A stretch of DNA of 64,000 bases from a virus: IMG/VR virus record IMGVR_UViG_3300027736_000024, positions 1-64,000 of that record; one strand, written 5' to 3'. Numbering within the stretch: position 1 is the first letter of the stretch; every line of letters begins with the position of its first letter. Below, one piece after another: positions 34,165 to 44,113 of the stretch. A model generated the notes under the pieces. It made no database searches. It saw only the letters and a list, made by a program, of their open reading frames with translations, and was not told the origin of the DNA. The position numbers were made by a program, and so were the translations under genes.

Positions 34165-36090
34165 ATGGCACTAATAGATTTAAGAACAAATTTAAAAAGT
34201 TTAAAATATGGGTCTGATAGACCTGGTGGTGGATCATCTGGCCAACCCTATATACAAACTAATATACCACCTACCAATTTAGTAACTCTAAATCCAGATA
34301 CTATTGGTGGAGCAGGAAATACAAATCCAATATACAGAATTAATTCTACTGGAGGTTTAGATTTTCCTATTAGAGGTGGAGCTATAAATTTTCAATTAGG
34401 AAATCAAACTTTTACACTATCTAGCCAAATAGATAAATCTAGAATAAAAAAATTTTTTGAAGATGCACCTAGAGGTAAAGCTTTTATAGATAAACAAGTA
34501 GGATTACAATTATCTAATCCTAAAATGGAAACAGGTAATACTCTAGTAGGATTTAATCAATCAAATCCTTTACCTGGATTATTAGAAAACACAAGGGTTT
34601 ATAATTTAGGTAAAAATACACTTGCACAAGTAGGAGTTCAAGGTACTGGTGTTCATGCAATAAGACACGGTATAATTCCTTTTAATCCATTCCAAAAAAA
34701 TTATTACGCTATAGTAGATGCACAAAATATAAATAATAGTGGAGCTACAAATAGATTACTAAATCTAACAGCATTAAAAATATCTACTGGTCCAACAGAA
34801 TTCAATGATGTAAGAAATATCCCAGATATTAATTTAATTAATACTCTTGGAATATCTCTAAACAGAAATCTTATATTTCAATATCTTGGAGGACCTGGAT
34901 CTACATATGGCGTTGGAGTAACAACTATTAAAAGAGCGGTAGATACAACTAGATTAAAATCTAGCAGAACTATGGTTTATGATCAATTAAGAATTCAAGA
35001 TATTAATAATATAACAGATGGAGTTGCTACTACTAATATACAAGATTTTAGAACTCAATTACAAGAATACGATCCTGAAAAAAATTGGTTAAAGCAAGAT
35101 AGCCTTGAATATAAATTCTTTATTGATAAAGAAGATAAGATGAATTTAATGGAGACTTTTTCATTTGAAAATAAAAAAGCTCCGTGGGATGATATAGATA
35201 ATAAAACTAATTCAAAAGATATAATAAAATTTGTATTTGAAGCAATCAGCAATGATAATACTAATAGTTCACAAGCAATATTTTTTAGGGCATTTTTAAC
35301 TGCTGGAATTACTGATAATAATTCAGCTCAATTAAATGCATTTAAATACATGGGTAGAGGAGAAAATTTTTATACATATCAAGGTTTTGATAGATCTATA
35401 AGTTTTTCATTTAGAATAGCTGTTGGATCTAAAAATGAATTAATGCCACTATACAGAAAATTAAATGCTTTAATGAATCAAGTTTATCCTGATTATAGTT
35501 CTAAACAAGGAATCATGAGAGCTCCTGTTGTTAGAATTACTATAGGAGATTATTTACATAGAGTTCCTGGATTTATAGAAAATGTAAATGTAACTATAGA
35601 TAATAACACTACTTGGGAAATTAATCCACAAGATTTAGAATATATTGGATTAAATGGAAACATAGCGCAACTTCCACAAGTTGTAGATGTATCTATATCG
35701 TTTAAACCTATTATGGATATACTTCCTAACAGAGGACAATTTAATTCTTCTTTAATAGTTAATAGCCCATTAAAACAAACAAATACTGAACAAACTAGTA
35801 TTCCTAGTCCTAATCCTGATGTTTCTGAAAATATGGATGCTATAGTATCTGGAACAGACACTGATGCAAATCAACAAGCGGCCAAAAAACTTAATATAAA
35901 TACTGGACAAACACCTCAGCAAGCTAAAAAAGCAAAAGCAAAAACAAAACCTATTGAAAATATGCCTCCAAAATTACCACAAACAAGAAAAAATGGTTGG
36001 ATGATTGCAGGTGGTGACGAATCATTAGCTGTGCCAGAAAAATATAATAAATTAAGTTTGATCTCAGGAGATTTATACTTTGAAAAATAA
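34165..36090 (+). CDS. Baseplate structural protein (tube-baseplate junction candidate)
   Basis: 641 residues. The N-terminal half is Asn/Gly-rich and beta. The recognisable part is the second half: YQGFDRSISFSFRIAVGSK, PLYRKLNALMNQVYPDY, MRAPVVRITIGDY, PGFIENVNVTID and LPQVVDVSISFKPI. This order of motifs recurs in baseplate proteins next to gp53-like genes and may play the part of T4 gp48/gp54 at the tube cap. A Lys/Ala/Gln-rich linker precedes the end. The exact T4 equivalent is unsure. Confidence 0.55.
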   Translation: MALIDLRTNLKSLKYGSDRPGGGSSGQPYIQTNIPPTNLVTLNPDTIGGAGNTNPIYRINSTGGLDFPIRGGAINFQLGNQTFTLSSQIDKSRIKKFFEDAPRGKAFIDKQVGLQLSNPKMETGNTLVGFNQSNPLPGLLENTRVYNLGKNTLAQVGVQGTGVHAIRHGIIPFNPFQKNYYAIVDAQNINNSGATNRLLNLTALKISTGPTEFNDVRNIPDINLINTLGISLNRNLIFQYLGGPGSTYGVGVTTIKRAVDTTRLKSSRTMVYDQLRIQDINNITDGVATTNIQDFRTQLQEYDPEKNWLKQDSLEYKFFIDKEDKMNLMETFSFENKKAPWDDIDNKTNSKDIIKFVFEAISNDNTNSSQAIFFRAFLTAGITDNNSAQLNAFKYMGRGENFYTYQGFDRSISFSFRIAVGSKNELMPLYRKLNALMNQVYPDYSSKQGIMRAPVVRITIGDYLHRVPGFIENVNVTIDNNTTWEINPQDLEYIGLNGNIAQLPQVVDVSISFKPIMDILPNRGQFNSSLIVNSPLKQTNTEQTSIPSPNPDVSENMDAIVSGTDTDANQQAAKKLNINTGQTPQQAKKAKAKTKPIENMPPKLPQTRKNGWMIAGGDESLAVPEKYNKLSLISGDLYFEK

Positions 36091-36099
36091 ATAATAAAA

Positions 36100-36408
36100 A
36101 TGGCATCAAGATATCAAAATATACAAATAACAAAATATCAAGATAAAGGAGATCAATATTACTTAAATAATATTTATCCAGAAATTCCGCTATCAGAAAA
36201 TGATAATTATGTTATAGCAACATTAGGAGATAGATTAGATTTATTAGCATTTGATTTTTATGGCGATACTAGTTTTTGGTGGGTCATAGCGTCTGCAAAT
36301 TCACTGCCAGGAGATTCTTTATATCTAGAGCCTGGAATACAATTGCGAATACCTAATGATATATCTGTAATATTAAATCAATATAAGTATACAAATTTAA
36401 CTAGATAA
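36100..36408 (+). CDS. 53: Baseplate wedge protein, gp53-like (LysM-like fold)
   Basis: 102 residues. LGDRLDLLAFDFYGDTSFWW, followed by VIASANSLPGDSLYLEPG and QLRIP, is the typical signature of the gp53/LysM-like wedge subunit: start-up G-D-x-L, FYGD-x-x-FWWVIA, LEPG, then an RIP strand. T4 gp53 joins neighbouring wedges in the baseplate. It is shorter than T4 gp53 (196) but common at this size in environmental myophages. It is flanked by two baseplate genes within ten bases. Confidence 0.85.
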   Translation: MASRYQNIQITKYQDKGDQYYLNNIYPEIPLSENDNYVIATLGDRLDLLAFDFYGDTSFWWVIASANSLPGDSLYLEPGIQLRIPNDISVILNQYKYTNLTR

Positions 36409-36409
36409 T

Positions 36410-39400
36410 ATGGCAGGACTAGATAATAATATATCTAATATAATAGGAAAAAAACTGCCTCAATGGGTTTTAAATCAATTAGAAATAAGAGCAAATCAAA
36501 ATTCTAAAGACTCAAGAGACAATGATAATATTTTATATCTAGCAAATAAAACTGCTTGGGTAAGATTAGTATCTTCTGTTAATCTAAGTGAATCAGATCA
36601 GAAATATTTTAAAGGAATAGTAGGAGAATCTAGTATAACTAGTCCAGAATCTTTAGCAAAAGAATTTGTTCTTTTTGCAGGAACTTCTAAATATTTAGGA
36701 AAAAATTCTTATGGAATAAGATCTGGATTAGGTAAAGGCGGAGCTTACGGAATGTTAGGAGAAAAAGAAATTCAAGATTATGGTTATAGACCAATGCCAG
36801 GCATTACTAGTGTTAATATAGAAACTCAAGGGCGTTTAGGATCTGTTAGAGCTGCTACAATTAATTTTAAATGCTGGGATAAAAATCAATTAGATATATT
36901 AGATGCATTGTATTTTAAGCTTGGGTTTACTATGTTTTTAGAATGGGGACATACATTTTATTATCCTAATAATTCTAATAAAATAGAGACAACGGAAATA
37001 TATAGCATAGATCCTTTTGAAGAAAATTTAACAAAAGAAGAGATATCAATTCAGATAGCTAAAAATTCAAGAGATTCAGATGGTAATTATGATGCCATGC
37101 TTGGAATGGTTACTAATTTTAATTTTTCGTATAATCAAGAAGGGGGATTTGATTGTACTTTAAAACTTATGGCTTTAGGAGTTCTTGGAGACTCAATAAA
37201 AATTAATAATGCGGGAGTACTTCCTAATTTATTAAAAGAAGAAATATTATCGTATAATAATACGTTAAATACAATATCTCAAGATCTAGCAAAAAAAGCA
37301 GCTGCCGCAGCAAATATAGCTAATCTATCAAATCAGCCTCCAAAAATAGATAAATTAAAAGCTGATGACTTTTTTAATACATACATAAAACCTAATCCAA
37401 ATCCAGAATCAAACACAACGGCGGTTCCAACAAATGCTCCAGGTGGTGGTTATACAATAGAAACTAAAACACGTTTAAATTCTAAATATATTGGAGGAAA
37501 TATTAGTCTTAATGCTACAGATAATGAATCTTATAAAACAATAGATGCAACTTTTAATACTCCTGCATATGGTACTGTGTATTTTATAAGAAAGCAAAAA
37601 GGTTTTATTCCACTAAGAGAAGATTTAATTAAAAATGTAAAAGTTAGTTTAGATGCCCCTAGAATATTTAGTAAATTAGATAGCGTAGTTATAGGTGGTA
37701 TAAAAGGATATCAAGATCCTAGAGTTTGGGATATTCCTACCCAATATTTAGAGAGCACAAAAGATATAATACAAAAACCAATAACTAGTATTCAAAAGTT
37801 TTTTAGCGCATTAACTATACCTAATTTAGCGGTTACTGCTATTGATCTTTTTAGCGATGTTCTTAAATCTGATATAAAAACTGGAACAAGTGAATTAGAT
37901 AAAGCTAATGATATAGCAGTTTTAAAAGTGCCCTATAAAAGTACAAATGGATTTTCATATAATTTAAAAATACAAAGAAAATTATGGGCAATTTCTGATA
38001 GAACAGACATTGTAGGATCTTATGGAGCCGCAGCAGCCGGCAGGACATATACAAATAATGCATACTACTACATAACTACTGAAGAATTTGTAGAGCAACT
38101 TAAAGGAGTTTTAGAACTTGGAACAAATACTTTTGAAGTAAAAAATGCAGGTCAAAATACAACAGTAAAATTTACAATACCGTTTACTAGAGACTCAGCT
38201 ATTGAGGTTGCTGGAAGTGAAAAAATAAACGGAGACGGAAGTGTTACAAAAATTCCACAGACTGTAAAAAAAGAAAGTGTAATGTATCAATTATATGTAG
38301 AAATATCTGTAGATGATAGTTCATTAATAAGTGGCATTATAGTTTCTGATCCTAATATTATAGAACCTTTAGATTTTATATCTCAAAAAAAGCTAGTAGA
38401 TCAAGATCAAAAACAAGTTAATACAGAAGAAGAACAAAAGAAAGCGCAAGAAGCTATATCAACACAAATAACTCAAGCAATTAATTTACAATCTTCTTTA
38501 GAAATAACTCTAAGAACAATTCAAGTACATGCTTTAAATCAGGCTATTAATAAAGCCGGAAACGATTTAGAAATAGGTCGTAAAGTATATAAACTTGATA
38601 TGTTAGAATCATCTCAAAGATCATTTACAAATCAAATATTTACAAACGGAATATTTAGTCCATTTTTAAATGAATTATTATCTGAGCCTTCAAAAATAGA
38701 CGATTCTTTATATTCACAAAAAAATGGAAAAGAAAAAATAAATGTATTAGATAGACTTAAAATATATTCAAAATATGGTTTTGCTACAAGTTTATTAGGA
38801 AATAAAGCTACTATTGATACAATAGAACCTACTGATTTTAAACAGATATTAAATGCCTATGTAATACCGTATCAAATTAATCAAGAAATCATTAAAGGTG
38901 TTTCAACAAACCACCCAGTGTATATTCCTTTAAGTTTATTATTAATGATAGTAAATCACACATGCACTATTTATGATACAAAAAAATTAATTGATTTACA
39001 AACTCCTTTAGTTTATGTAGATTTTAATACAGAAATAAATTTCTTTTTAAGTAATAAAAAACAATTAACTACAAATCCTTGGGTTACGTTAATTCCATTT
39101 GAAGGAAGTAACTCTGATTTTGCTACATTGTTTGATCCAAATATATTACAAAACAAAGGTACTGAGATTAAACCAGTTTCAGGAAGTGTAGAAGTAATTA
39201 AATTATATAAACCAGAAACTGATGATCTACTTTCTGGAAATTTACCTTCTATTAAATTTGGAGATATTAAAATAAGTAATGTTTATAGAGGAAAAACTAT
39301 GAATATATTACTTAATATAGACTACTTAGTTAAGTTAGTTGAAGAATACAGTTTAAAAGATGGTACAAATAGTGTTTATTTAAAAACATTTTTAGAGAAA

Positions 39401-40780
39401 ATACTTTCAGATGTAAATAAGTACTTAGGTAATTTTAATGCTTTTAGATTAGCATATAATGATGCAGCAAATACTTTTCAAATAGTAGATGATCAATTTA
39501 TACCTGCACTATCTGGAGAAGATCAAGTTACACCGGATAATAGACCTACATCAAATACAGATAATAGAACCGGACTTCCTTTATATGGTAAAAAATCTAT
39601 AGCAAAATCATTAGAAATAAAAACAGAAATAAGTAGTAAATTAAGTAATTTAATTGCTATATCTGCTAATTCTAATGCAACTAATAAAGCAACACTATCA
39701 ACTAATGGTGATAATGTAGGATTTATAAATACATCATATGTAGATAGATATGTGCAAGATAGATTAGAAGTAAATCCGCCTAAAATAAATAGCGATAGTG
39801 GTTTAGATACAATAAAAACATCCGCTGCTCAATTTAATCAAACAATTAATGATTTTTATAGTAAAATTAATCCTTCTGAAAATTCAGTAGGACACGCAAC
39901 AAATTACTATATTGATAAAATGAGTAAAATAAAAAATAATGATTATGCTACTAGAGCATCTACTATGATACCTGTATCTGTTAATTTTAGTACTGATGGA
40001 ATTTCTGGTTTAGGAATGGGGCAAGCATTTACTATTCCTGATCAATTACTACCATATACTTATAGTGCTAGAAATTCTAAGGAAAATTTAGATACTAAAA
40101 AAGATTTCATAAATAAAGTAGGTTTTGTAATGGTTGGTCTTACACATACTATTGAAAGTAATCAATGGAATACAGCAGTAAGAGCGAATATGATATTCTT
40201 AAAAGATAAAACAGACTTCTCAGGTTCTGTAGAAAAATTACCTCCTAAAGATGAAGTATTTGGAGTAGATCAAAATATTTTCAATACTATTAATACTACG
40301 CCGCAAACAAATTTTGTTGCAGAAAATAATGAAGCTAAAAAATCAGCAGATGCATATATAGGAAGAACTTTAACTGCTGATGAATGGAATCAATTAATTA
40401 GGGCAACATTTGCAGAAGCATCTGGTAATCAAACAGAAAGGGCGTATGTAATGGGAGTAATATTAAATAGAGCTAGAACAAATTTTAGAAATTATGGTAG
40501 AAATATTACAGATCAATTAACTGCGGTAAATCAATTTCAAGCCGTTACCGGTACTAAATATGAACCCGGACCCTCAGTTAATTATAGAACAGGACCTAAT
40601 AAAACATCATCAGATAGTATATATGGTGCTGCTGTAAATATATTAGCAGAAGTTCCAAAAAATTATTTATCATTTACGTCGGCTCTTCCTAGTGCCTATG
40701 GAAAAGGTACAGACATAGGATACATACAAGTTCTTTTAAATAAAGGCGGAAAACGAATAGGAGACACAATATTCGCATAA
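36410..40780 (+). CDS. Giant baseplate hub-like protein with C-terminal SleB-type hydrolase
   Basis: 1456 residues. The N-terminal ~260 include MPGITSVNIETQGRLGSV and LFFK-type strands followed by LEWGHTFYY, which suggests a hub scaffold. The middle is long, Asn/Lys-rich alpha/beta. The C-terminal domain (about 1320-1456) resembles SleB/hydrolase_2 cell-wall hydrolases: candidate catalytic Glu1336 in RATFAEASGN, then AYVMGVILNRAR and AVNQFQAVTG. It probably combines the roles of T4 gp27 and gp5 (hub plus cell-wall-cutting). It starts one base after gp53. Domain assignment is by eye. Confidence 0.65.
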   Translation: MAGLDNNISNIIGKKLPQWVLNQLEIRANQNSKDSRDNDNILYLANKTAWVRLVSSVNLSESDQKYFKGIVGESSITSPESLAKEFVLFAGTSKYLGKNSYGIRSGLGKGGAYGMLGEKEIQDYGYRPMPGITSVNIETQGRLGSVRAATINFKCWDKNQLDILDALYFKLGFTMFLEWGHTFYYPNNSNKIETTEIYSIDPFEENLTKEEISIQIAKNSRDSDGNYDAMLGMVTNFNFSYNQEGGFDCTLKLMALGVLGDSIKINNAGVLPNLLKEEILSYNNTLNTISQDLAKKAAAAANIANLSNQPPKIDKLKADDFFNTYIKPNPNPESNTTAVPTNAPGGGYTIETKTRLNSKYIGGNISLNATDNESYKTIDATFNTPAYGTVYFIRKQKGFIPLREDLIKNVKVSLDAPRIFSKLDSVVIGGIKGYQDPRVWDIPTQYLESTKDIIQKPITSIQKFFSALTIPNLAVTAIDLFSDVLKSDIKTGTSELDKANDIAVLKVPYKSTNGFSYNLKIQRKLWAISDRTDIVGSYGAAAAGRTYTNNAYYYITTEEFVEQLKGVLELGTNTFEVKNAGQNTTVKFTIPFTRDSAIEVAGSEKINGDGSVTKIPQTVKKESVMYQLYVEISVDDSSLISGIIVSDPNIIEPLDFISQKKLVDQDQKQVNTEEEQKKAQEAISTQITQAINLQSSLEITLRTIQVHALNQAINKAGNDLEIGRKVYKLDMLESSQRSFTNQIFTNGIFSPFLNELLSEPSKIDDSLYSQKNGKEKINVLDRLKIYSKYGFATSLLGNKATIDTIEPTDFKQILNAYVIPYQINQEIIKGVSTNHPVYIPLSLLLMIVNHTCTIYDTKKLIDLQTPLVYVDFNTEINFFLSNKKQLTTNPWVTLIPFEGSNSDFATLFDPNILQNKGTEIKPVSGSVEVIKLYKPETDDLLSGNLPSIKFGDIKISNVYRGKTMNILLNIDYLVKLVEEYSLKDGTNSVYLKTFLEKILSDVNKYLGNFNAFRLAYNDAANTFQIVDDQFIPALSGEDQVTPDNRPTSNTDNRTGLPLYGKKSIAKSLEIKTEISSKLSNLIAISANSNATNKATLSTNGDNVGFINTSYVDRYVQDRLEVNPPKINSDSGLDTIKTSAAQFNQTINDFYSKINPSENSVGHATNYYIDKMSKIKNNDYATRASTMIPVSVNFSTDGISGLGMGQAFTIPDQLLPYTYSARNSKENLDTKKDFINKVGFVMVGLTHTIESNQWNTAVRANMIFLKDKTDFSGSVEKLPPKDEVFGVDQNIFNTINTTPQTNFVAENNEAKKSADAYIGRTLTADEWNQLIRATFAEASGNQTERAYVMGVILNRARTNFRNYGRNITDQLTAVNQFQAVTGTKYEPGPSVNYRTGPNKTSSDSIYGAAVNILAEVPKNYLSFTSALPSAYGKGTDIGYIQVLLNKGGKRIGDTIFA

Positions 40781-40790
40781 ATAAAAATAT

Positions 40791-41420
40791 ATGTTAAGAT
40801 ATTATCCAGCATTTAAAATTATAACTAATCTAAATACAAAAGGAGAGGAGTTTACTTTAAATAATAAACCCTATGCCGGAAAGTATTATGAAACATATGA
40901 CAATAAAGCATTTACAGGATCTGATCCTGAATCAGGTCCTAGTGAACAGCTAAAAAGAATTCCTAGATATAAATCAGCTCCTGGTTTAAATAATTTAAAT
41001 ATAACAGATAAACAAAGAAGTGAATTAGCAAGTAAAACAGAAGTAAAACCAAATAGAATACAAGGAAAACCAAATTCTTTTTATCCAATACCAGACGAAG
41101 AAGATTATAGAAGGGGATATTTGATAAGATACTTTACTAAAAAAGAAAATGAAAAAGGTTTTATTATAGAAATATCTAGAGACGAATACAATTCTATTAT
41201 AAATGGAACTGCAGATTATGATATTACTATATATCAAACAATTCAGATACTTTGGAAAATAACTGGTCCATTAAAAAGTACAAGACTATCTCAATATAAT
41301 GTAATTGCCGGTATTATTAATACAAATGAAAGGCTAGTAGAATCTGCAAATAAAACTTTTTTAGGAATAAAAGAGTTTATAGGAGGCGACTATATAAAAT
41401 TTGCAAAACCTACTATGTAA
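40791..41420 (+). CDS. Hypothetical baseplate-associated protein
   Basis: 209 residues, basic and polar, with Tyr/Asn/Lys-rich composition, starting MLRYYPAFKIITNLNTKGEEF. A central YRRGYLIRYFTKKENEKGF and the following ITIYQTIQILWKI suggest an alpha/beta fold. No family recognised. It ends the baseplate block and starts ten bases after the hub gene, so it is probably a baseplate component. Confidence 0.55.
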   Translation: MLRYYPAFKIITNLNTKGEEFTLNNKPYAGKYYETYDNKAFTGSDPESGPSEQLKRIPRYKSAPGLNNLNITDKQRSELASKTEVKPNRIQGKPNSFYPIPDEEDYRRGYLIRYFTKKENEKGFIIEISRDEYNSIINGTADYDITIYQTIQILWKITGPLKSTRLSQYNVIAGIINTNERLVESANKTFLGIKEFIGGDYIKFAKPTM

Positions 41421-41450
41421 ATAGTTTATATATGATCAAATAAGTTTGTT

Positions 41451-41458
41451 ATATTTAG
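41451..41458 (+). promoter_or_regulatory. Promoter-like box (ATATTTAG) before replication genes
   Basis: The sequence TTTGTTATATTTAG is a variant of the Bacteroidota-type -7 box, 15 bases before the ATG at 41474. The start has the AAAAGGTT-ATG context that recurs in this module. Confidence 0.4.
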
Positions 41459-41473
41459 TTTAAATAAAAGGTT

Positions 41474-42769
41474 ATGTATTTCATTATTGAAGATAAAGAA
41501 CAATTGGATAAACTAGAAATGTCAGATCAGGCATTTATCCAAGTAGTTACTTCTAATGATTATTATCATCCTAAACTTACTAGAGTAAGTCTTATTTACT
41601 ACAATAATTCAGAAAAAGGCTATATATTTGTTATTAATCATGAAGAAGGATTTTCACTAGATATTAAATTAGTAGAATCATTTCTTCAAAAGCATAATAA
41701 GATCTACTTACTAGATAGTAAATTACATTCTTATTTTTTAGATCTTTCAAATTCTATAGATGTTCAATTTATATGCTTAGATAAAAATAATGAATATAGT
41801 TCTTTTGAGTGTAATAGCAATGTACATAGAGACTTTTATATAAAGTATCCGGTTCTACCTACTATAAATGAAATTATTCCAATTTCTAAACATTATGAAA
41901 AATGTCAATGTCTATATCAATTAGTTAAAGACTATTTTGAATTAGAAATGGACATTGAATTGCAAAATAAATTAATTGATGCATATAAACATGTAGAAGA
42001 GACTGGAATAAAAATAGATCTTAATTGTTTTCATGATAAGTTTACATTCCAGCATAAGGAGTATTCTCTATTAGGAGATAAGATTTATTCTTATTATAAC
42101 TTATATAATTTAACTGCAAGACCAACTAACTCATTTAATGGAGTTAATTTTTTAGCAATACCTAAAGATCAAGATTTTAGAAAGTGTTTTATACCTCAAA
42201 ATGATTTTTTAGTTGAGTTTGATTTTGATGCGTATCATTTAAGACTTATTTCTGGATTAATTGGTTTTGAATGTCCCAAAGAGTCTATGCATGAATATCT
42301 AGGTAAATTATATTTTAATGTAGATAAATTAACTCCTGAGCAGTATAAAGAATCTAAGTCTATTACATTTAAGCAGCTTTATGGAGGTATAGAAAAACAA
42401 TATCAAAATATTGACTTCTTTAAATCTCTTAATGAATTTATAGAACAGGAATGGAAAAAATATAATGCACATAAAGCACTCATTTTACCTACAGGAAGGA
42501 TTCTAAGAAAGTTGCCTGATATGAATAAATTAAAGTTATTTAACTACATTGTTCAGAATCTAGAAACTAAAGAAAACATATTCAAGATATTAGAGATAAA
42601 CAAACTACTAACTAAAAAGAAAACAAAGCTTATTTTAATCACGTATGACTCTTTTCTGTTTGATTTTTCACAAGAGGATGGTAAAACCCTACTAAAAAAG
42701 ATCAAGACTATCTTAGAAGGGAAAAACATGCTTGTCAAGCACAAATACGGATCTAACTATGCTTTCTAG
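41474..42769 (+). CDS. Reduced, divergent family A DNA polymerase-like protein
   Basis: 431 residues. The last ~220 follow the family A order: motif 1 TARPTNSFNG (214-223; compare TGRLSS), motif A DFDAYHLR with Asp250, motif B KSITFKQLYG with Lys295, Phe299 and Tyr303 at canonical spacing, a helix with IVQN (359-362), and motif C YDS with Asp392. Both metal-binding Asp are kept. The N-terminal ~150 may be a worn exonuclease domain without a clear D-x-E. It is far shorter than normal PolA and carries a reduced thumb/finger. A full polymerase gene lies at 52710. Activity is unknown. Confidence 0.72.
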   Translation: MYFIIEDKEQLDKLEMSDQAFIQVVTSNDYYHPKLTRVSLIYYNNSEKGYIFVINHEEGFSLDIKLVESFLQKHNKIYLLDSKLHSYFLDLSNSIDVQFICLDKNNEYSSFECNSNVHRDFYIKYPVLPTINEIIPISKHYEKCQCLYQLVKDYFELEMDIELQNKLIDAYKHVEETGIKIDLNCFHDKFTFQHKEYSLLGDKIYSYYNLYNLTARPTNSFNGVNFLAIPKDQDFRKCFIPQNDFLVEFDFDAYHLRLISGLIGFECPKESMHEYLGKLYFNVDKLTPEQYKESKSITFKQLYGGIEKQYQNIDFFKSLNEFIEQEWKKYNAHKALILPTGRILRKLPDMNKLKLFNYIVQNLETKENIFKILEINKLLTKKKTKLILITYDSFLFDFSQEDGKTLLKKIKTILEGKNMLVKHKYGSNYAF

Positions 42770-42778
42770 TAATATTCA

Positions 42779-42786
42779 ATATTTAT
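42779..42786 (+). promoter_or_regulatory. ATATTTAT element
   Basis: A perfect octamer 19 bases before the ATG at 42806; the start context is AAAAGGTT-ATG. Confidence 0.45.
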
Positions 42787-42805
42787 TAACAGTAAACAAA
42801 AGGTT

Positions 42806-43234
42806 ATGGAGCAAATGATCGCAGCAGAAATTACATCAGACCAGCTTATGAATAAATTATTTTGTACTTTTTCGCCAAAAGATGGCTTAGAAGATACACT
42901 AAGAGAAATAAATAAAGAATACACAATTCTATATAAAAAGATATTTGTTTTATCCTCAATAGATTCAAATGAGTACTTATGTACTTATAATATTGAAATT
43001 GAAGGAGCACAAACTAAAATTCTTCCAAATACTATCTTAGTGCATAGAAAGAAAGAAACTAACACTTTATATACTATTAACGCCCTAAATACTTTAATTA
43101 AGAAATTAAATGGCGGCGTACTAGATACTTCTTTCCCAATCACTTGGGATGATTATAAAAACTCGGTTATCCTTACTCAAGGAGATGATCTTAAAAAGTT
43201 AAATACTGCTATTCATAAAATAGTTGCTATCTAA
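42806..43234 (+). CDS. Hypothetical protein upstream of SSB
   Basis: 142 residues, alpha/beta, with NTLYTINALNTLIKKLNGGV in the middle and ITWDDYKNSVILTQG near the end. Its place between the reduced polymerase and gp32 genes suggests a replication or transcription accessory (T4 places gp59 and gp33 near gp32), but no family link is visible. It has its own promoter-like box. Confidence 0.55.
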   Translation: MEQMIAAEITSDQLMNKLFCTFSPKDGLEDTLREINKEYTILYKKIFVLSSIDSNEYLCTYNIEIEGAQTKILPNTILVHRKKETNTLYTINALNTLIKKLNGGVLDTSFPITWDDYKNSVILTQGDDLKKLNTAIHKIVAI

Positions 43235-43272
43235 CTTAAAAGAAAAACTGTTTTAGTTCAAGTTTTTTTGTT

Positions 43273-43280
43273 ACATTTAT
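43273..43280 (+). promoter_or_regulatory. Promoter-like box (ACATTTAT) before SSB gene
   Basis: TTTTTTTGTTACATTTATAA contains a one-base variant of the octamer, 15 bases before ATG 43296. Confidence 0.4.
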
Positions 43281-43295
43281 AAAAATCAGTTACGT

Positions 43296-44105
43296 ATGGA
43301 CATTTCAGTGTTAAAATCAAGACTGTCGGCTCTACAAAATCCACGTGGAGGACAGAAGAAAGACCTCGCTCAAACCCTTTGGAGGCCTACCGTGGGCAAA
43401 CATTCAGTAAGGATTGTACCTTCAATGTTTGACAAACAGAACCCATTTAAAGAGGTTCTAATGCATTACGGGATCAATAACAGATCCATGATTAGTTTAT
43501 CAAATTTTGGCGAAAAAGATCCAATCGTTGAATTTGCACAAGGCTTAAGAAAGTCTAGTGAAAAAGACAATTGGCAAATGGCTAAAAAGCTCGAACCAAA
43601 AATGCGTATCTTTGTTCCTGTCATTGTGCGAGGAGAAGAAGATAAAGGCGTTAGGCTTTGGGAATTTGGTAAGCAAGTTTATATGGACTTGTTAAGTATC
43701 GCTGAAGATGAGGATGTAGGAGATTATACAGATCCTATTACAGGAAGAGATGTTACAGTTGAGACAGCTGGTAAAGAAACCACTGGATTAATGTATAATA
43801 CTTCTACTGTTAGGGTACGTACTAAATCTACTCCGCTATCTGATGATGCAGCTAAAGTAAAACTATGGTTAGAAACACAACCAGATCCGCTAACTCAATT
43901 CAAAAGGTATAGCTATGAAGAAATGAAAACAGCTCTTCTAGCACATCTAAATCCTGAAGAAGAAATTAAGCAACAAGCAGATCAAGTAGTTACAAAACCA
44001 ACAGGCGATCTGCCTTGGGAACAATCAGCGCCTAAACAAGGTTACAGTTTGAATACTACAAAAGCAAGTGTAGATTCAGAAATTGACAGCCTATTTGACA
44101 TCTAA
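43296..44105 (+). CDS. 32: Single-stranded DNA-binding protein, gp32-like
   Basis: 269 residues (T4 gp32 is 301). The N-terminal LKSRLSALQNPRGG, the core LWRPTVGKHSVRIVPSM, then PKMRIFVPVIVRG and VRLWEFGKQVY are typical of gp32 OB-fold proteins. The end is acidic (SEIDSLFDI), the tail used to contact replication partners. No cysteine occurs anywhere, so the zinc site of T4 gp32 is absent. It coats ssDNA during replication and recombination. A terminator follows immediately. Confidence 0.9.
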   Translation: MDISVLKSRLSALQNPRGGQKKDLAQTLWRPTVGKHSVRIVPSMFDKQNPFKEVLMHYGINNRSMISLSNFGEKDPIVEFAQGLRKSSEKDNWQMAKKLEPKMRIFVPVIVRGEEDKGVRLWEFGKQVYMDLLSIAEDEDVGDYTDPITGRDVTVETAGKETTGLMYNTSTVRVRTKSTPLSDDAAKVKLWLETQPDPLTQFKRYSYEEMKTALLAHLNPEEEIKQQADQVVTKPTGDLPWEQSAPKQGYSLNTTKASVDSEIDSLFDI

Positions 44106-44113
44106 CAAAAAAG

